64,000 nucleotides of DNA from Anaerolineae bacterium (GTDB lineage: Bacteria; Chloroflexota; Anaerolineae; Aggregatilineales; J027), in NCBI GenBank assembly GCA_021463865.1, contig JAJTXY010000005.1, positions 186,001-250,000 on the forward strand, in the 5' to 3' direction. The position numbers were made by a program, and so were the translations under genes. Shown here one piece after another: positions 60,822 to 64,000 of this stretch (positions are counted from its first letter, which is position 1; each line of letters begins with the position of its first letter). The notes under the pieces were generated by a model. That model was given only the letters and a program-made list of their open reading frames with translations. It was not told the DNA's origin and did not search any database.

Positions 60822-61630
60822 CAGAAGGTAGGCGGTTCGAATTTGGGAAAAATTGGCAGCAATTCCTGACCACCTTGAACGACAACCGTATTGCCGAAGC
60901 AGAAAAATCCTTGTGTCAAATGTTGGGAGTTACGTCTTTGGCGGGAAAGCGATTTATGGATATTGGCTCTGGCAGTGGCCTTTTTAGTCTGGCGGCACGA
61001 CGGTTAGGGGCACATGTGGTCTCATTCGACTACGATCCTCAATCAGTTGCCTGTACGAATGAACTAAAACAACGCTATTTTCCAAATGATGAGCAATGGC
61101 AAATTGAGCAAGGATCAGCATTGGATCAAGACTATTTGCGCTCATTAGGCGAATTTGACATTGTTTATTCGTGGGGAGTATTGCATCATACAGGAGATAT
61201 GTGGCAAGCGTTGGAAAATGCCATTTCTCTATTGTCACCTAATAGTTATCTGTTTATCAGTATCTATAATGATCAAGGTTTTCGTAGTCGGCTATGGTGG
61301 CGGGTAAAAAAGATCTATAATCAAGCTCCGCAATTACTACGTTATCCGATTGTTTGGGCCGTTTTCATTCAAATGTGGATGCCCATTTTTTTGCGGGACT
61401 TACTGTTGCGTCGAAATCCTCTATGGTCATGGCGCAACTACTACCAAAGCCGGGGAATGTCCGCATGGTGGGATATCATTGATTGGGTCGGTGGTTATCC
61501 TTTTGAAGTGGCCCGTCCTGAAAAAATTTTTGATTTTTGCCGAGAGCGAGGACTAGTTTTGCTACGATTAAAGACCTCTCGTGCCGAAATTACATGTAAC
61601 GAGTATGTTTTTGTTAAACCAGTTAGCTAG
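60797..61630 (+). CDS. Class I SAM-dependent methyltransferase
   Basis: This 277-residue enzyme has motif I RFMDIGSGSGLFSLAARRLG near residue 53 and the acceptor-side EFDIVYSWGVLHHTGDMW. The rest is a hydrophobic and aromatic-rich C-terminal region (FIQMWMPIFLRDLL). ATG 60797 lies inside the end of the preceding glycosyltransferase gene, so they are translationally coupled. It probably modifies the same glycan. Sugar, amino-group or lipid acceptor is undecided. Confidence 0.85.
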   Translation: MAEHAKEVAEGRRFEFGKNWQQFLTTLNDNRIAEAEKSLCQMLGVTSLAGKRFMDIGSGSGLFSLAARRLGAHVVSFDYDPQSVACTNELKQRYFPNDEQWQIEQGSALDQDYLRSLGEFDIVYSWGVLHHTGDMWQALENAISLLSPNSYLFISIYNDQGFRSRLWWRVKKIYNQAPQLLRYPIVWAVFIQMWMPIFLRDLLLRRNPLWSWRNYYQSRGMSAWWDIIDWVGGYPFEVARPEKIFDFCRERGLVLLRLKTSRAEITCNEYVFVKPVS

Positions 61631-61634
61631 CGGT

Positions 61635-62765
61635 TTATAGGATTAAATGTGCATACAGGTTTTCATAGGCATTGACCATTCGCGCCATCGAAAAATCAGC
61701 CGCCCGATTCAGACAATTGTGCTGCATAGCAACTAGCGTGCAGTCAGGTAGGTGAAGGACATCATGGAGTATCTCGGCGAGACTTTCCACGTCCCCGGTT
61801 TTGACCACCCACCCCGTTTCATTTTGGACGATTACTTCGGCGGCGTTGGCGGCTTCGGAAATAATCACCGGACGACCTGCTGCCAGTGATTCCAATGCAA
61901 CATTTGGCATCCCTTCCCAAAGCGATGCTAAAACTGTGACATCTCCGGCATGATAATATGCCTCTGGGCAATCCGTTTGACCAAATTGGTGGATTACATC
62001 CTGTAGTTGATACCGTTCGATAGCCGAGTCTATTTCTGCTTGGATCGCGGCATCTTCATGTTCTCCAACCAAAATGACTCTCAAATCAGCAGGCAATTGC
62101 TGACGCTCTTTAAGCAATCCGACGGCTTGGGCAAGTAGGTGCTGCGATTTTTGGCGGGTAATGCGCCCCGGCATGACCAAAACACGCCGCGCATCGGGAG
62201 CAATAGTTTGACGCAGGTCGGATTGGGGGTTCTGCGAAAATCGCTCGGTATCTACACCATTGGGAATCATCAGCACCCGTGACATAGGCACTTTGGCTTG
62301 CTCAGTCAGTTGCCGTTGCAGGTGTGGGCTGTTACAGACAATAGTTGCACATAAACGCCAACTCAATTGCTCATAACCTAGTTGCTTGGAGGTGTACTCG
62401 GTACGAACCGCCCCAATCAGTTTAAGACGGGGTGGCATCAAGAGACGGGCTAGCCGCGACAGCAAGTTGCTATGATAATTCACGGCATGGAAAATTTGTG
62501 GACGTATTTGCCAACTCAAGCGGGTCAATGCCTGCCATCCCCGCAATTTGTCCTTCGCACCCCACCCTAAATCCAACAGATGTACTGGAACATTGGCAGC
62601 CTCAATGCGCGATAAAAAATGGAGACTGCGGCCTGCCTTTGGGCCATAAAGACAAATAAGATGGGGTTCAAAACGGGTGCGATCAAGCCGGGTGACAAGT
62701 TCGGTAATCTGCCGTTCGACGCCACCCGACATCAGGAAATCGGTGCAATAGAGAATTCGGATCAT
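61635..62765 (-). CDS. GT4-family glycosyltransferase
   Basis: This 376-residue GT-B enzyme is related to the one at 59.6 kb (IRILYCTDFLMSGGVERQI against TRILYLINSLGAGGTERQL at the start). The donor lobe has MPGRITRQKSQHLLAQAVG, YYHAGDVTVLASLWEGMP and LESLAAGRPVI. It lies three bases after the asparagine-synthase stop and ends four bases from the convergent methyltransferase. Such nested placement is usual for surface-polysaccharide clusters. Confidence 0.9.
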   Translation of the reverse strand: MIRILYCTDFLMSGGVERQITELVTRLDRTRFEPHLICLYGPKAGRSLHFLSRIEAANVPVHLLDLGWGAKDKLRGWQALTRLSWQIRPQIFHAVNYHSNLLSRLARLLMPPRLKLIGAVRTEYTSKQLGYEQLSWRLCATIVCNSPHLQRQLTEQAKVPMSRVLMIPNGVDTERFSQNPQSDLRQTIAPDARRVLVMPGRITRQKSQHLLAQAVGLLKERQQLPADLRVILVGEHEDAAIQAEIDSAIERYQLQDVIHQFGQTDCPEAYYHAGDVTVLASLWEGMPNVALESLAAGRPVIISEAANAAEVIVQNETGWVVKTGDVESLAEILHDVLHLPDCTLVAMQHNCLNRAADFSMARMVNAYENLYAHLIL

Positions 62766-62768
62766 AGG

Positions 62769-64000
62769 CTAGGCCGCATATTCCTGCGCCCATAACTCAA
62801 AACACAATAAAGCCCACAGCCGTTCACGATGGTCGCCTGTCCCATTGGTGTGTTCACCTATCAAGCGGCTTACCACAACGGGATTAAACAACCCTCGGTG
62901 GCGTGCCCTCTCACTGGTCAGGGTATCCCGCATCAAGCCATTGAGCGGGCCAGCCAACCATTCTTTGAGTGGAATCTCAAACCCCTTTTTACCCCGTTGA
63001 TGGATTTGTGGAGGCAGTAGATTACCCAGTGCTTTTTTGAGGATAATTTTTGTCCCACCCCATGCCAATTTATAATGAGAGGGAACACGCGCCATAAATT
63101 CAAAAACCTCGTGATCCAGTAGTGGGGAGCGCACCTCCAGTGACGCTAACATACTGGCCCGATCCACTTTGACCAGAATATCACCGGGCATATAGCCGCG
63201 CACATCCCCATATTGGATGCGGCCCAGCCAATCCAATTCGTGCCCCTGCTGCAAAATCACCTGTTTAACCTGCTCGGTTTGGTAATCACCCAGTTGATGC
63301 AAGGCGTCGGGGGTATACAATTCCGCCCGACGGTCAGCCGTGAAAAAACCTCCAAGGTCGTGCCAGCGGTCAGTGGATTCTTTGACCACCGAAAGATAAG
63401 GCCGTAATTTGGTGAATTTTGGCATAACTCGCCCCATACTTTCCGCCGGGGAGCGCAATGGGTGGGGGATATAACGTCGCAATAATTGATGGCGATAGGC
63501 ATAGAGATAACGGTGATATCCACCAAATACTTCGTCACCCCCATCCCCGCTGAGGGCTACTGTTACATGCTGACGCGCCGCTTGGGAGACATAATAAGTG
63601 GGTATCACGGAAGAATCGGCAAAGGGTTCGTCAAGCTGATGGATGATTTTAGGTAAAATCGCCACTACATCAGGTCGTACCACCTCACGCACATGATCGG
63701 TGTGACAGTAATCCGCCACAATCTGTGCATAGGCTGTCTCATCGTAGACCGATTCATCAAAACCAATGGAAAATGTGCGGACGGGTTGGGTGCTTACTTG
63801 ACTCATTAACGCGACAACCGCACTGCTATCCACCCCACCGCTTAGGAACGCGCCCAATGGGACATCGCTAATCATCCGCAGGCGTACTGCCTCTTTTAAA
63901 ATCTCCCGCAGTTCGGCGGCTTGATCTTCCAACGGACGCCAATCCCATTGGTCAGGGGGTAACAACGTCGGATGCCAATATTCTTGTAAAGTCGCCTGCC
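62769..64000 (-). CDS. asnB: Asparagine synthase (glutamine-hydrolysing), partial at window edge
   Basis: The visible 410 codons are the C-terminal synthetase domain; the gene runs past the right edge, so the glutaminase domain at the N-terminus is not seen. The PP-loop ATP site is AFLSGGVDSSAVVALM, and the second conserved region is ALSGDGGDEVFGGYHRY. Frame is open to the edge, with LQEYWHPTL just before the visible core. In glycan clusters AsnB-like enzymes often amidate an acidic sugar. The glycosyltransferase follows it after three bases. Confidence 0.93.
   Translation of the reverse strand, partial: QATLQEYWHPTLLPPDQWDWRPLEDQAAELREILKEAVRLRMISDVPLGAFLSGGVDSSAVVALMSQVSTQPVRTFSIGFDESVYDETAYAQIVADYCHTDHVREVVRPDVVAILPKIIHQLDEPFADSSVIPTYYVSQAARQHVTVALSGDGGDEVFGGYHRYLYAYRHQLLRRYIPHPLRSPAESMGRVMPKFTKLRPYLSVVKESTDRWHDLGGFFTADRRAELYTPDALHQLGDYQTEQVKQVILQQGHELDWLGRIQYGDVRGYMPGDILVKVDRASMLASLEVRSPLLDHEVFEFMARVPSHYKLAWGGTKIILKKALGNLLPPQIHQRGKKGFEIPLKEWLAGPLNGLMRDTLTSERARHRGLFNPVVVSRLIGEHTNGTGDHRERLWALLCFELWAQEYAA

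Noticed and set aside
60832-60845. GGTTCGAAT resembling a tRNA T-loop
   Set aside because: No acceptor stem or cloverleaf can be formed, and it is inside the methyltransferase coding sequence.

Overview
The window reads as chromosomal DNA of a Chloroflexota bacterium, probably of the Anaerolineae or a related class. This is inferred from gene style, not from a marker gene: extracytoplasmic proteins with Thr/Pro-rich linkers, Ser/Thr kinases with PD40 (TolB-like) propellers, several bacterial SH3 wall proteins, an LCP wall ligase, an R2-like ligand-binding oxidase and TTG/GTG starts. Gene density is high. No rRNA, tRNA, CRISPR array or insertion sequence was recognised, and no gene-free stretch exceeds 300 bases; the longest are 10172-10424 and 14475-14720.

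Layout. 0-6.8 kb: a small Pro/Thr-rich membrane protein, an orphan MsmK-type ABC ATPase, a fused FAD/Fe-S lactate or glycolate dehydrogenase, then homoserine kinase and a plant-like cystathionine gamma-synthase. 7.0-9.3 kb: an FHA protein followed by a Clp-N/phosphotransferase-like kinase fusion. 9.4-16.7 kb: a SIMPL protein, aspartate-semialdehyde dehydrogenase, and envelope genes (L,D-transpeptidase, SH3 protein, LCP protein). 16.7-21.7 kb: transmembrane Ser/Thr kinase, MGT-type glycosyltransferase, Hsp20, YigZ. 21.7-29.2 kb: a tightly coupled recombination operon (inactive-type helicase with Walker A, UvrD-type helicase, PD-(D/E)XK nuclease, RecJ). 29.3-35 kb: Ca2+-type P-ATPase, two half-size TSUP proteins separated by an in-frame amber codon, PfkA, R2lox. 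35-38 kb: agmatine-to-putrescine enzymes AguA/AguB and a secreted PQQ-type sugar dehydrogenase. 38.3-43 kb: a SUMF1-fold lipoprotein, an SGNH hydrolase, a carbamoyltransferase and small membrane proteins that together resemble the sxtI/J/K/L set known from saxitoxin clusters. 43-47.7 kb: a GT-C membrane enzyme and a secreted propeller/SH3 protein. 47.8-57.2 kb: a solitary tyrosine recombinase and housekeeping genes (HDAC-like deacetylase, PepA, adenosine-specific kinase, MinD-like ATPase, GNAT, HtrA, TrpS). 57.3-64 kb: a surface-glycan cluster (flippase, two methyltransferases, two GT4 enzymes, asparagine synthase cut by the window edge).

How they work together. asd, thrB and the cystathionine synthase all belong to the aspartate-family pathway, and the thrB pairing suggests that O-phosphohomoserine may be the methionine precursor. 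The 21-29 kb operon looks like a three-part relative of AddAB/RecBCD with RecJ attached. The 38-43 kb block is the best candidate for an under-described system: a carbamoylation module outside any toxin cluster, with an SGNH hydrolase and membrane helper proteins, probably acting on an envelope or lipid-linked glycan. The FHA/Clp-N/kinase pair is the second candidate.
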